This document shows positions 13,763 through 20,249 of a stretch of DNA of 21,090 nucleotides, one piece after another. The notes below the pieces were generated by a model. The model was not told the origin of the DNA. It was given only the letters and a program-made list of their open reading frames with translations, and ran no database searches. Location: the NCBI GenBank assembly GCA_025937075.1, contig JAICSD010000015.1:1-21090 (forward strand), written 5' to 3'. The DNA is from Vicinamibacteria bacterium. GTDB lineage: Bacteria; Acidobacteriota; Vicinamibacteria; Vicinamibacterales; 2-12-FULL-66-21. Every line of letters starts with the position of its first letter. Within the stretch, counting starts at the first letter, position 1. The translations under genes were made by a program, and so were the position numbers.

Positions 13763-15729
13763 CGGCGCCCGTTGCCCGCGACGCGGATACCCGCCCCTAT
13801 CTGCTCGAACGCGTGGAGGATGCGGCGGTCGTGCAGTTGTACGCCGACGGGTTCCAGGACGTGACGCTGGATCAGAAGATTCTGATCTACCACTTGTACG
13901 AGGCCGCGCTCGCGGGGCGCGACATCTACTACGACCAGCGCTACGCGCACAACCTCGAGATGCGCGGGATCCTCGAGGAGGTCCTCGCGCATCCTGAAGG
14001 AATCGAGGCCGGCACGCTCGAGGCGATCACGCGCTATACGAAGCTGTTCTGGATCAACACCGGCCCCTACAACAACCTGACCGCGCGCAAGTTCGTGCTC
14101 AAATGCGATCCCGCACTTTTCGCCGCCGCGGTCCGGACGGCAGCGGCCAACGGTGCGCTGCTCCCAGCACGCCCTGGCGAATCGGTCGACGCGCTGATTG
14201 CCCGCGTGGCGCCGCTGTTCTTCGATCCCGCCGTCGATCCGATCGTCACCAACAAGACGCCCGAGAACGGCAGGGACATTCTCCAGGCGAGCGCCAACAA
14301 TCTCTATTCTGGCGTTTGCCTCCGCGACCTCGAAGGCTTCGACGAGCGCTATCCGCTCAACTCGCGTCTGGTCAGGAACGGCGCGGGACTGGTTGAGGAG
14401 GTCTATCGGGTTGACGGTAAGTACGGCCAGTACATCCAGCGCATCGTCGAGCACCTGAAGGCAGCCGTTCCGTATGCGACGGAGGCCATGGCGAAAGCGC
14501 TTCGCGCGCTGATCAGGTTCTACGAGACGGGCGAGACATCCGATCGGATCGCCTACGACGTCGCGTGGCTGCAGGATCGCCACTCGCCGGTGGACACGAT
14601 CAACGGGTTCGTCGAAGTCTACATGGATGCGCGGGGGATCAAGGGCGCGTGGGAATCGCTCGTCTACTACGTCAACCCGCACAAGACGGAAGGCATTCGC
14701 AAGCTCGCGGACGCGGCGCAGTGGTTCGAGGATCACATGCCGTGGGATCCTCGATACCGCAAGGAAGGCGTGCGCGGCATCTCCGCCAACGCCATCGACG
14801 TCGTCATCGAGACGGGCGATTCCGGTCCGGTGACGCCCGTCGGCATCAACCTGCCGAACGATCAGAGCATCCGGGAGCGGTATGGCAGCAAGTCCGTTTC
14901 GCTGTCGAACGTCAACGAGGCCTACCATCGGTCGACGGCGCCGGAGTTCCGGCGCGAGTTCGCGTGGACGGACGAAGAGGCGGAGCGCGCGGAAAAGTGG
15001 AGCAGCCTGGCGTCGGAGTTGACGACGAACATGCACGAGGTGATCGGACACGGATCCGGCCGCGTGTCCGATGCGCTTCAGGGAAGTCCGCAGACCGCGC
15101 TGAAGGAGCAGTACTCCGCGCTCGAGGAGTCGCGGGCCGATCTCGTGGCGCTGTACTTTCTGCCTGACCGCAAGGTGGTGGACCTCGGGCTCGTGGATGC
15201 CGCCGACCACGCCGAGATCGTGCGCGCGGAGTACGAGGCGTACGCCAGGAACGCGCTCGTGCAGCTCCGGCGCGTCCGCGAGGGGACGCAGATCGAAGAG
15301 GATCACATGCGCAACCGCCAGATGATCGTGGGCTGGCTCATGCGCAACTCGAATGCGATTGACGTGTGCCGGCGCGACGGGAAGACCTACTACGTCCTGA
15401 CTGACGTGCGGGCATTTCGGGCCGGCGTCGCTCAGCTCTTGAGCGAAGTCCAGCGGATCAAGGCTGAAGGAGACTACGCGGCAGCAAAGACGCTGTTCGA
15501 GTCCTACGGCGTCCACTTCGATCCTGCGCTCCGCGACGAGGTGGTCGAGCGCGTGGATCGGCTGCAGATGCCGTCCTACACGGGTTTCGTCCAGCCGCGG
15601 CTCCAGGCCGTGCGTGATGAGGCCGGCGCGATCACGGACGTCCTCATTTCATACCCGCAGGATTTGATGCAGCAGATGCTCGAGTATTCCGGACGTACGT
15701 CCACACCTCGCGCGAGATCGAGGCCATGA
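13759..15729 (+). CDS. Cytoplasmic M49-family dipeptidyl-peptidase III-like zinc peptidase (paralogue)
   Basis: 656 residues. The start ATG (13759) overlaps the previous stop as ATGA and is preceded by GGAGGA (13745-13750) with an eight-base spacer, a strong coupled start. The zinc motifs are HEVIGHGSG (426-434) and EESRAD (456-461). It shares many blocks with the upstream protein (GRDILQASANNLYSG, YPLNSRL, EVLAHPEGI, INLPNDQSIRERYG, IEEDHMRNRQ), so the pair arose by duplication. It lacks a signal peptide and is therefore expected in the cytosol. Together the two could degrade oligopeptides on both sides of the inner membrane. The last ~28 codons overlap the convergent beta-lactamase-like gene. 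The C-terminal GRTSTPRARSRP looks like a non-conserved tail. Confidence 0.9.
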   Translation: MTAPVARDADTRPYLLERVEDAAVVQLYADGFQDVTLDQKILIYHLYEAALAGRDIYYDQRYAHNLEMRGILEEVLAHPEGIEAGTLEAITRYTKLFWINTGPYNNLTARKFVLKCDPALFAAAVRTAAANGALLPARPGESVDALIARVAPLFFDPAVDPIVTNKTPENGRDILQASANNLYSGVCLRDLEGFDERYPLNSRLVRNGAGLVEEVYRVDGKYGQYIQRIVEHLKAAVPYATEAMAKALRALIRFYETGETSDRIAYDVAWLQDRHSPVDTINGFVEVYMDARGIKGAWESLVYYVNPHKTEGIRKLADAAQWFEDHMPWDPRYRKEGVRGISANAIDVVIETGDSGPVTPVGINLPNDQSIRERYGSKSVSLSNVNEAYHRSTAPEFRREFAWTDEEAERAEKWSSLASELTTNMHEVIGHGSGRVSDALQGSPQTALKEQYSALEESRADLVALYFLPDRKVVDLGLVDAADHAEIVRAEYEAYARNALVQLRRVREGTQIEEDHMRNRQMIVGWLMRNSNAIDVCRRDGKTYYVLTDVRAFRAGVAQLLSEVQRIKAEGDYAAAKTLFESYGVHFDPALRDEVVERVDRLQMPSYTGFVQPRLQAVRDEAGAITDVLISYPQDLMQQMLEYSGRTSTPRARSRP

Positions 15730-16549
15730 GCGCCGCATCCTTCTTGTCATCCTCGGGCCCGCGGACGAGCACGACCAGGACGTACGGACGGGGACCGTAC
15801 ACGATGGCAGCGTCGTGCAGAATTCCCGTGATGTTGCCCGTCTTGTGGCCGACGGTCACGTCCGGCGGCACGCCGGCGCGGATGCCGTCCGGCAGCTCGC
15901 GCTGACGCTTGAGGATCGCCGCCATTTCGCCGTCTGCCTTCACGCTGACCGCTTTGCCCTTCGCGATTCGTTCGAGCAGCACGAGCAGTGCGCGAGCCGT
16001 CGTGGTGTTGTTCAGTCCCTTGTCGAACGCCTTCTGATCCTCGACGCCGCGGAGCACCGTCATGCCGTCCGCGCCAAGCTTCGTGACGGTGCTCTGGATG
16101 TTCTCGACGCCCAGACGCTCGATGAGCAGGTTCGCGGCAAGATTGCTGCTGACCGTAATCATCGCCTCGCACAACTCGCGCAGCGTCATCGTGCGACCGA
16201 CCGCCTTGTAGACCTCTTCGTCCGAATCGTCCTTCACGTCGAGCGCGTAGACGCTGCCGTCGACGATGCTGTGGAACTCGTTGCGGATGGGCAGCGCTTC
16301 GTCCAGCGAGAGGCGTCCGGCGGCGGCCTGACGGAACAGCTCGATCATCACCGGCACCTTCATCGTGCTCGCTGCGTGAAAGGGCGTATCGGCGTTCAGG
16401 AGCATCGTCGTCTTGCCGTCGACGGTCTGGAATGCGACCGCGACGTCAGTGCCGCTGTCAGCCACGATTTGCCGAATGCGGTCGCGGAGCGGGGCCTCAC
16501 GCACCGGCCGCTGCCACAGAAGCATCAAGGTGAGCGCGAAGCTGAGCAT
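15644..16549 (-). CDS. Class A beta-lactamase-like serine hydrolase
   Basis: 301 residues with a short hydrophobic N-terminus (MLSFALTLMLLW), so likely exported. The penicillin-recognising serine hydrolase motifs are present: ASTMK (60-64, nucleophile Ser61 and Lys64), SSN (134-136, in place of SDN) and HKTG (235-238). In the omega-loop region the sequence reads LRGVEDQKAFDKGLNNTTTA (166-185), with Glu170 as the candidate general base instead of the classic RxEPELN. That variant is common in the Beta-lactamase2 (PF13354) group, many of which are untested hydrolases. Antibiotic hydrolysis should not be assumed. The tail beyond REVWTYV overlaps the convergent M49 gene; the total overlap is 86 bp. 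A minus-strand TACAAT at 16581-16576 is a likely -10. Confidence 0.88.
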   Translation of the reverse strand: MLSFALTLMLLWQRPVREAPLRDRIRQIVADSGTDVAVAFQTVDGKTTMLLNADTPFHAASTMKVPVMIELFRQAAAGRLSLDEALPIRNEFHSIVDGSVYALDVKDDSDEEVYKAVGRTMTLRELCEAMITVSSNLAANLLIERLGVENIQSTVTKLGADGMTVLRGVEDQKAFDKGLNNTTTARALLVLLERIAKGKAVSVKADGEMAAILKRQRELPDGIRAGVPPDVTVGHKTGNITGILHDAAIVYGPRPYVLVVLVRGPEDDKKDAALMASISREVWTYVRNTRASAASNPAGMK

Positions 16550-16575
16550 TGGAGAAACGGCGCCGGATGCTCCTG

Positions 16576-16585
16576 ATTGTATGCT
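16576..16585. promoter_or_regulatory. Overlapping opposite-strand -10 elements (TACAAT / TATGCT)
   Basis: ATTGTA at 16576-16581 reads TACAAT on the minus strand and would drive the serine hydrolase with a leader of about 20 nt. TATGCT at 16580-16585 on the plus strand is six bases before the ATG at 16592, suiting a leaderless amine-oxidase mRNA. The two hexamers share the bases at 16580-16581. No canonical -35 is seen on either strand. Confidence 0.45.
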
Positions 16586-16591
16586 TCACGG

Positions 16592-17935
16592 ATGGCGTCG
16601 CGAAGTCTTGCAGGGACGAGCGTCATTGTCGCAGGCGCGGGGCTCGCCGGGTTGACGGCCGCCCGCGACCTCGAGGCAAGAGGCGCTTCGGTGACGATCG
16701 TCGAGGCGCGGAATCGCGTCGGCGGCCGCGTCTGGACGCTGCGCGAAGGATTCGCCGCCCGGCAGCACGCGGAGGCCGGAGCGGACCTGATCGAAGAGGA
16801 GCAAGCCTCGCTGCGCGGCCTCGCAACCGAGCTGGGTCTCAGGCCGGTCAGGATCCTCCGCGACGGCTTTGCCTTTTACGGACCGGACGCGCGAGGGCGT
16901 CGGCGTATCAGCACCGGCATGGGCGGTTTCCAGACGGTGCCGAAGCTTCTGCGCGACACGATCCGCGATTTCCAGACGTCCGAGCAGCGATGGGATTCCG
17001 CGCTCGCCGCACGGCTGGCGCGGACGTCCGTGGCCGAGTGGCTCGCGTCCGCGCGCGTCCCCCCGCATCTTTGCGCGGCGGTCGGCGCGTTTCGCGGATT
17101 CTTCCTCGCGGACCCGGCGGAGCTCTCCTTGATCGTGCTCGTGGAGCAGTTCGCGTCGAGCGGGACGCCGGGGCAGGGGCATATCTATCGCATTCCGGAG
17201 GGCAACGATCGGATCGCGACGTCGATCGCGCGCCGGCTGCGCGGCCGGGTGCTCCTGCAGGCGATCGTGCGGCGGATCGTGCAGACCGGCACCGGCGTCA
17301 CGATCTCAATCGAGGACGGCAAGGGTGAACGCGCCGAGATGTCGGCGCAGTACGCCGTCTGCACGCTGCCCGCGTCCACGCTTCGCGACGTCGCCATCGA
17401 ACCGTCGCTCCCGGTTCCTCAGCGCGATGCGATTGCGCGATTGGCGTATGGCCCGGCCACCCGTCTGCTGCTGCAGTTCGAGAAGCGATTCTGGAAGAAG
17501 CGCGGCCAGCCGCTGGCGTTCGGCACCGATCTGGCGACAGGTGCCGTGTGGGACGGCAACGAGCAGCAGCAGAGGGCGCCGGGCATCCTGAGCTTTCTAG
17601 CGGGCGGCCACGCCTCACGGGAGCTGCTGGACCTGCTGAGCGCCAAGGGCGCCGAAGCCGTCGTCGATCGCATCCGGTGGATGGGCGAGCCGTCGAAGCT
17701 GATCGCGTCCCGCGCGATCGCGTGGGAAGACGATCCCTGGGCGCGCGGTGGATACGCGTACTTCGATCCGGCGTTCAATCCGTTGTGGCGCGAATGGCTC
17801 GCGCGCCCGGCGGGACGAATCGTCTTCGCGGGGGAGCACACGAGCATCCGTTGGCAGGGCTACATGAACGGCGCCGTCGAGAGCGGCCATCGCGCCGCCG
17901 CCGAAATCGCCGCCCTCGAGTTTCCTGTACTCTGA
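16592..17935 (+). CDS. Flavin-containing amine oxidase (FAD-dependent oxidoreductase)
   Basis: 447 residues from the ATG at 16592, preferred over an in-frame TTG at 16577 because the Rossmann fold begins at once. VIVAGAGLAGLTAARDLEARG (from residue 11) gives the GxGxxG dinucleotide motif, the acidic Glu38 follows, then the amine-oxidase signature EARNRVGGRVWTL. The C-terminal FAD motif is GRIVFAGEHTSIRWQGYMNG, followed by AVESGHRAA. This layout is that of monoamine oxidase/phytoene-desaturase-type flavoenzymes, which oxidise amines to imines with release of peroxide. The actual substrate is unknown. There is no signal peptide. The stop codon TGA (17933-17935) lies inside a TCTGACCCC repeat. 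Confidence 0.9.
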   Translation: MASRSLAGTSVIVAGAGLAGLTAARDLEARGASVTIVEARNRVGGRVWTLREGFAARQHAEAGADLIEEEQASLRGLATELGLRPVRILRDGFAFYGPDARGRRRISTGMGGFQTVPKLLRDTIRDFQTSEQRWDSALAARLARTSVAEWLASARVPPHLCAAVGAFRGFFLADPAELSLIVLVEQFASSGTPGQGHIYRIPEGNDRIATSIARRLRGRVLLQAIVRRIVQTGTGVTISIEDGKGERAEMSAQYAVCTLPASTLRDVAIEPSLPVPQRDAIARLAYGPATRLLLQFEKRFWKKRGQPLAFGTDLATGAVWDGNEQQQRAPGILSFLAGGHASRELLDLLSAKGAEAVVDRIRWMGEPSKLIASRAIAWEDDPWARGGYAYFDPAFNPLWREWLARPAGRIVFAGEHTSIRWQGYMNGAVESGHRAAAEIAALEFPVL

Positions 17936-18045
17936 CCCCGAAGTGGGGCGATTTTGATCGCAGGAACTGCGTACGGCTGCGTAATTTTTGCACCGGGGTC
18001 TGACCCCGGAAGCACCGGGTACGGGGTCAGACCCCTTTTTCGGTG
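17931..18045. repeat. REP-like palindrome cluster between convergent genes; possible bidirectional terminator
   Basis: Three copies of TCTGACCCC occur. Copy 1 is at 17931-17939. Copy 2 is the perfect palindrome CCGGGGTCTGACCCCGG at 17993-18009. Copy 3 is GGGGTCAGACCCC at 18023-18035, the reverse complement of the copy-2 core. Copy 3 is followed by TTTTT (18036-18040), and outer CACCG (17991-17995) can pair with CGGTG (18041-18045), so the whole can form a large hairpin. The stop codons of the genes on both sides lie inside copies 1 and 3. The 91-bp gap shows nothing else. Confidence 0.75.
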
Positions 18046-18542
18046 CGGGACTCGGGCACGTCGGCGAGGCTGCCCCAGGTATCAGGGTCTTGCGAGACGA
18101 GCGTCCCGAGATAGAGAGAGACGTCTTCGGCGGGATAGCGGGTGGCCAGCTCGCTGGCGGCGTGCTTCACCTTGTCCGCCTCCGGCTTCGCGACGGTCTC
18201 CTCCGTGATCAACCCGTTGTCGTGCGGGATGCCGAGCAGATCGAGAAAGGCGCCCATCATCGCGCGCTGCTGATCGAGGTGGTAGTTGACGAGCGCACGC
18301 GCGGCGATCGAATCGGAGACGTTCGGCAGGCGCGCGAGGTATTTCGCTTTCTTGTCCGCAGACAGTGCGACGACGGTACGGGGACGGAACTTCATGTGCG
18401 TCGCGATGGAGCCGACGGCTTCCAGTTGCTGATCGGCCGAGTGCTCGTCTGCCCAGAACAGCTCTGCCGCCCTGAGCCGCCGCTCGGGCGGCATCCGCCG
18501 CCAGAGACGTGAGGGTCGATAACCCGAGAGGTCTTCCGCCAT
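18027..18542 (-). CDS. Hypothetical protein, soluble, ~171 residues
   Basis: I do not recognise a family. The 171-residue product is soluble and largely helical by composition, with no signal peptide or membrane segment. It begins MAEDLSGYRPSRLWRRMPPE, is rich in Arg and Ala, and has a central LPNVSDSIAARALVNYHLDQQRAMM-like helical part. It then runs through LGIPHDNGLI and a C-terminal KHAASELATRYPAEDVSLYLGTL stretch. Coding character and a defined -10-like TAAGAT six bases before the ATG support a real gene. The final residues RTEKGV and the TGA are supplied by the REP-like palindrome, so the natural C-terminus may have been altered. It is divergent from the MFS transporter gene, with an 87-bp gap between starts. 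Confidence 0.75.
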   Translation of the reverse strand: MAEDLSGYRPSRLWRRMPPERRLRAAELFWADEHSADQQLEAVGSIATHMKFRPRTVVALSADKKAKYLARLPNVSDSIAARALVNYHLDQQRAMMGAFLDLLGIPHDNGLITEETVAKPEADKVKHAASELATRYPAEDVSLYLGTLVSQDPDTWGSLADVPESRTEKGV

Positions 18543-18548
18543 GGCGCG

Positions 18549-18554
18549 ATCTTA
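18549..18554 (-). promoter_or_regulatory. -10-like TAAGAT for the hypothetical gene
   Basis: On the minus strand TAAGAT is followed by six bases (CGCGCC) and the ATG at 18542, with no SD. This is the same hexamer and spacing as upstream of the AlaA-like gene. Confidence 0.5.
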
Positions 18555-18580
18555 ACAGCGCGCGACGCCCAACTGAAGTT

Positions 18581-18601
18581 GCGCGCGACGACATCGCGCG
18601 C
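18581..18601. promoter_or_regulatory. Perfect 8-bp inverted repeat, candidate operator
   Basis: GCGCGCGA (18581-18588) and TCGCGCGC (18594-18601) flank a five-base spacer. The repeat lies between the two divergent starts and about 13 bp before the plus-strand TACAAT, so it covers the expected -35 region of the MFS promoter. The regulator is unknown. GC-rich composition makes chance occurrence possible. Confidence 0.35.
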
Positions 18602-18614
18602 GGACGACACGCGG

Positions 18615-18620
18615 TACAAT
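18615..18620 (+). promoter_or_regulatory. -10-like TACAAT upstream of the MFS gene
   Basis: TACAAT is nine bases before the TTG start at 18630, with no SD between. This fits a leaderless or near-leaderless transcript. Confidence 0.45.
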
Positions 18621-18629
18621 CAAAGCTGA

Positions 18630-19835
18630 TTGAGCGATCGCCTGTTCACGCCGCGCTTCTTCGTGATGTGCGGCTTCACCTTCACGGTCTTCCTTTCCGC
18701 GCTGCAGATCCTGCCGACCGCGCCGTTTCACATCCTGGCGCTCGGCGGGAGCACGTTCGCGTCGGGGCTGTTCCTCGGGTTCCTGACGTACGCGTCGGCC
18801 TTCAGCGCTCCGCTCACGGGAGCACTCGCGGACCGGCTGGGAACGCGCCGGATCCTCATCACCTCGAGTCTCACCATCGCGGCGTTCTCAGCCGCGTACG
18901 CGGTGATCCCCGGGTATCGTCTGATCCTCGCCCTCGTGCTGGTGCACGGCGTCTTCTGGTCGGGCCTCCTCTCCGCGTCCGCGTCGTATCTCACGAGCAT
19001 GCTTCCGGAGCGGCGCCGTGCCGAAGGCGTCGGCTATTGGGGGCTCTCCTCGGTCGCGGCTATTGCCGTCGCGCCGCCGATCGGATTCTGGGTCTTTCAA
19101 TTCGGATGGCGCGCGCTGTGCCTCGAAGCCGCGTGCCTGAACCTGATCATGGCCGCGATTGCCTGGCGCCTGCCTCCGCAGACCGTCACCGCGCACGCGA
19201 CACCACACCCGAAAGGCGGCATCCTCGAGCGGCGCGTGCTCCTGCTCTCGCTGACGCTGTTCCTGTATTCGTTCGGATACGGCGGGATCACCAGCTTCAC
19301 CGCCCTCTACGCGGACGTCCACGGCATTCGCCCCAAGGGCCTCTACCTGACGTCGCTCGCGATCGTGATTCTTCTCACGCGTCCGCTCGCGGGCCGCCTC
19401 GGCGATCGATTCGGTTATCGGCGCGTGTTCCTGCCCTGCCTCGTGCTCATCGCGATCGGCCTCGCCTGCCTCGCGCTTGGCAGCTCGCGGACGATGCTGC
19501 TGACGTCTGCGGTGGTGTTTGGAATCGGCTTCGGGACGGCGTATCCGGTTTTCGTCGCGTATGTCATCCAGCACGTGCACGCCAGCCGCCGGGGCGCCGC
19601 GTTCGGCGCCATCCTCGCCGCATTCGACACCGGCATCGGCACGGGATCGACGACGGCGGGCTGGCTCATTGGACGATACGGGTTTGCCACCGCGTTTGGA
19701 ACGGCCGCCGCACTTTCGGGACTGTCCCTACCGTACTTCCTGATCGCGGAACGATTTCTCACGTCCAGACGCGCGCAGCGCCCGGCCCTACAGCGACAGG
19801 ATCTCGACGTCGGCGCGGGCGCCGTCGATTGTTAG
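18630..19835 (+). CDS. MFS transporter, ~12 membrane segments
   Basis: 401 residues from the TTG at 18630; the next in-frame ATG (18666) would trim the first helix. The sequence alternates hydrophobic helices with short loops, about six in each half. The classical MFS loop 2-3 motif is GALADRLGTRRIL, and the matching second-half loop is GRLGDRFGYRRVF. The central loop (residues ~185-200, TAHATPHPKGGILERR) separates the halves. A second-half segment VHASRRGAAFGAILAAFDTGIGTGSTTAGWLIGRYG is typical of bacterial drug/sugar efflux-type MFS proteins. The substrate is unknown. It acts in the inner membrane. The last 16 codons overlap the convergent phosphoesterase gene by 48 bp and look like a non-conserved tail. 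Confidence 0.9.
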   Translation: MSDRLFTPRFFVMCGFTFTVFLSALQILPTAPFHILALGGSTFASGLFLGFLTYASAFSAPLTGALADRLGTRRILITSSLTIAAFSAAYAVIPGYRLILALVLVHGVFWSGLLSASASYLTSMLPERRRAEGVGYWGLSSVAAIAVAPPIGFWVFQFGWRALCLEAACLNLIMAAIAWRLPPQTVTAHATPHPKGGILERRVLLLSLTLFLYSFGYGGITSFTALYADVHGIRPKGLYLTSLAIVILLTRPLAGRLGDRFGYRRVFLPCLVLIAIGLACLALGSSRTMLLTSAVVFGIGFGTAYPVFVAYVIQHVHASRRGAAFGAILAAFDTGIGTGSTTAGWLIGRYGFATAFGTAAALSGLSLPYFLIAERFLTSRRAQRPALQRQDLDVGAGAVDC

Positions 19836-20249
19836 CCGCGCCACACTTGCCTTCAGCTTGAATCGCCTCGGGCCGGCCGCGCCCGGATTGATGACCAGAC
19901 GCCCGCGTGATCGATCCACCAGCGCCTTGTGCGTGTGGCCGTAGACAATGACGTCAGCCTCGTAGGTCTCGAGCAGCCGCGCTGGGGTGGGACTGCCAAG
20001 CTCGTGGCCATTGCTCACGTGAACAGTGAATCCACCTAGTGTCAGATCGACCCGCGCCTCGAGCAACGGATCGCCCGGTGGATCCGTGTTGCCGTATACC
20101 GCACGAACCGGTGCGATCGCACGCAGCTCGGCCAGCACGCTCGGTCCGCCAACGTCGCCGGCATGAAGAATCAGCTCCACTCCAGCAAGCCGATCGAACA
20201 CTTCGGGCCGCACTAAGCTATGGGTATCGGAAATCAGGCCGACGACCAT
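19788..20249 (-). CDS. YfcE/MJ0936-type metallophosphoesterase
   Basis: 153 residues from the ATG at 20249; an in-frame TTG two codons earlier is possible. This small calcineurin-like phosphoesterase keeps the whole dimetal site: GLISDTH (4-10, Asp8 and His10), ILHAGDVG (27-34, Asp32), YGNTD (52-56, Asn54), SNGHELG (79-85, His82), YGHTHKA (103-109, His105 and His107) and NPGAAGPRRF (121-130). Relatives hydrolyse phosphodiesters in the cytosol, and the physiological substrate is rarely known. Its start codon and that of the divergent amidohydrolase share the same CATG. TATCGT lies five bases upstream as a possible -10. Confidence 0.92.
   Translation of the reverse strand: MVVGLISDTHSLVRPEVFDRLAGVELILHAGDVGGPSVLAELRAIAPVRAVYGNTDPPGDPLLEARVDLTLGGFTVHVSNGHELGSPTPARLLETYEADVIVYGHTHKALVDRSRGRLVINPGAAGPRRFKLKASVARLTIDGARADVEILSL

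Noticed and set aside
15644..16549. Antibiotic-resistance beta-lactamase call
   Set aside because: The omega-loop motif is non-classical (GVEDQKAF) and SDN is SSN. The sequence supports only a class A-like serine hydrolase.
17936..17946. Simple intrinsic terminator CCCC-GAAGT-GGGG after the amine oxidase
   Set aside because: A four-base-pair stem and weak T-tract alone are unconvincing. The segment is better explained as part of the REP-like cluster.
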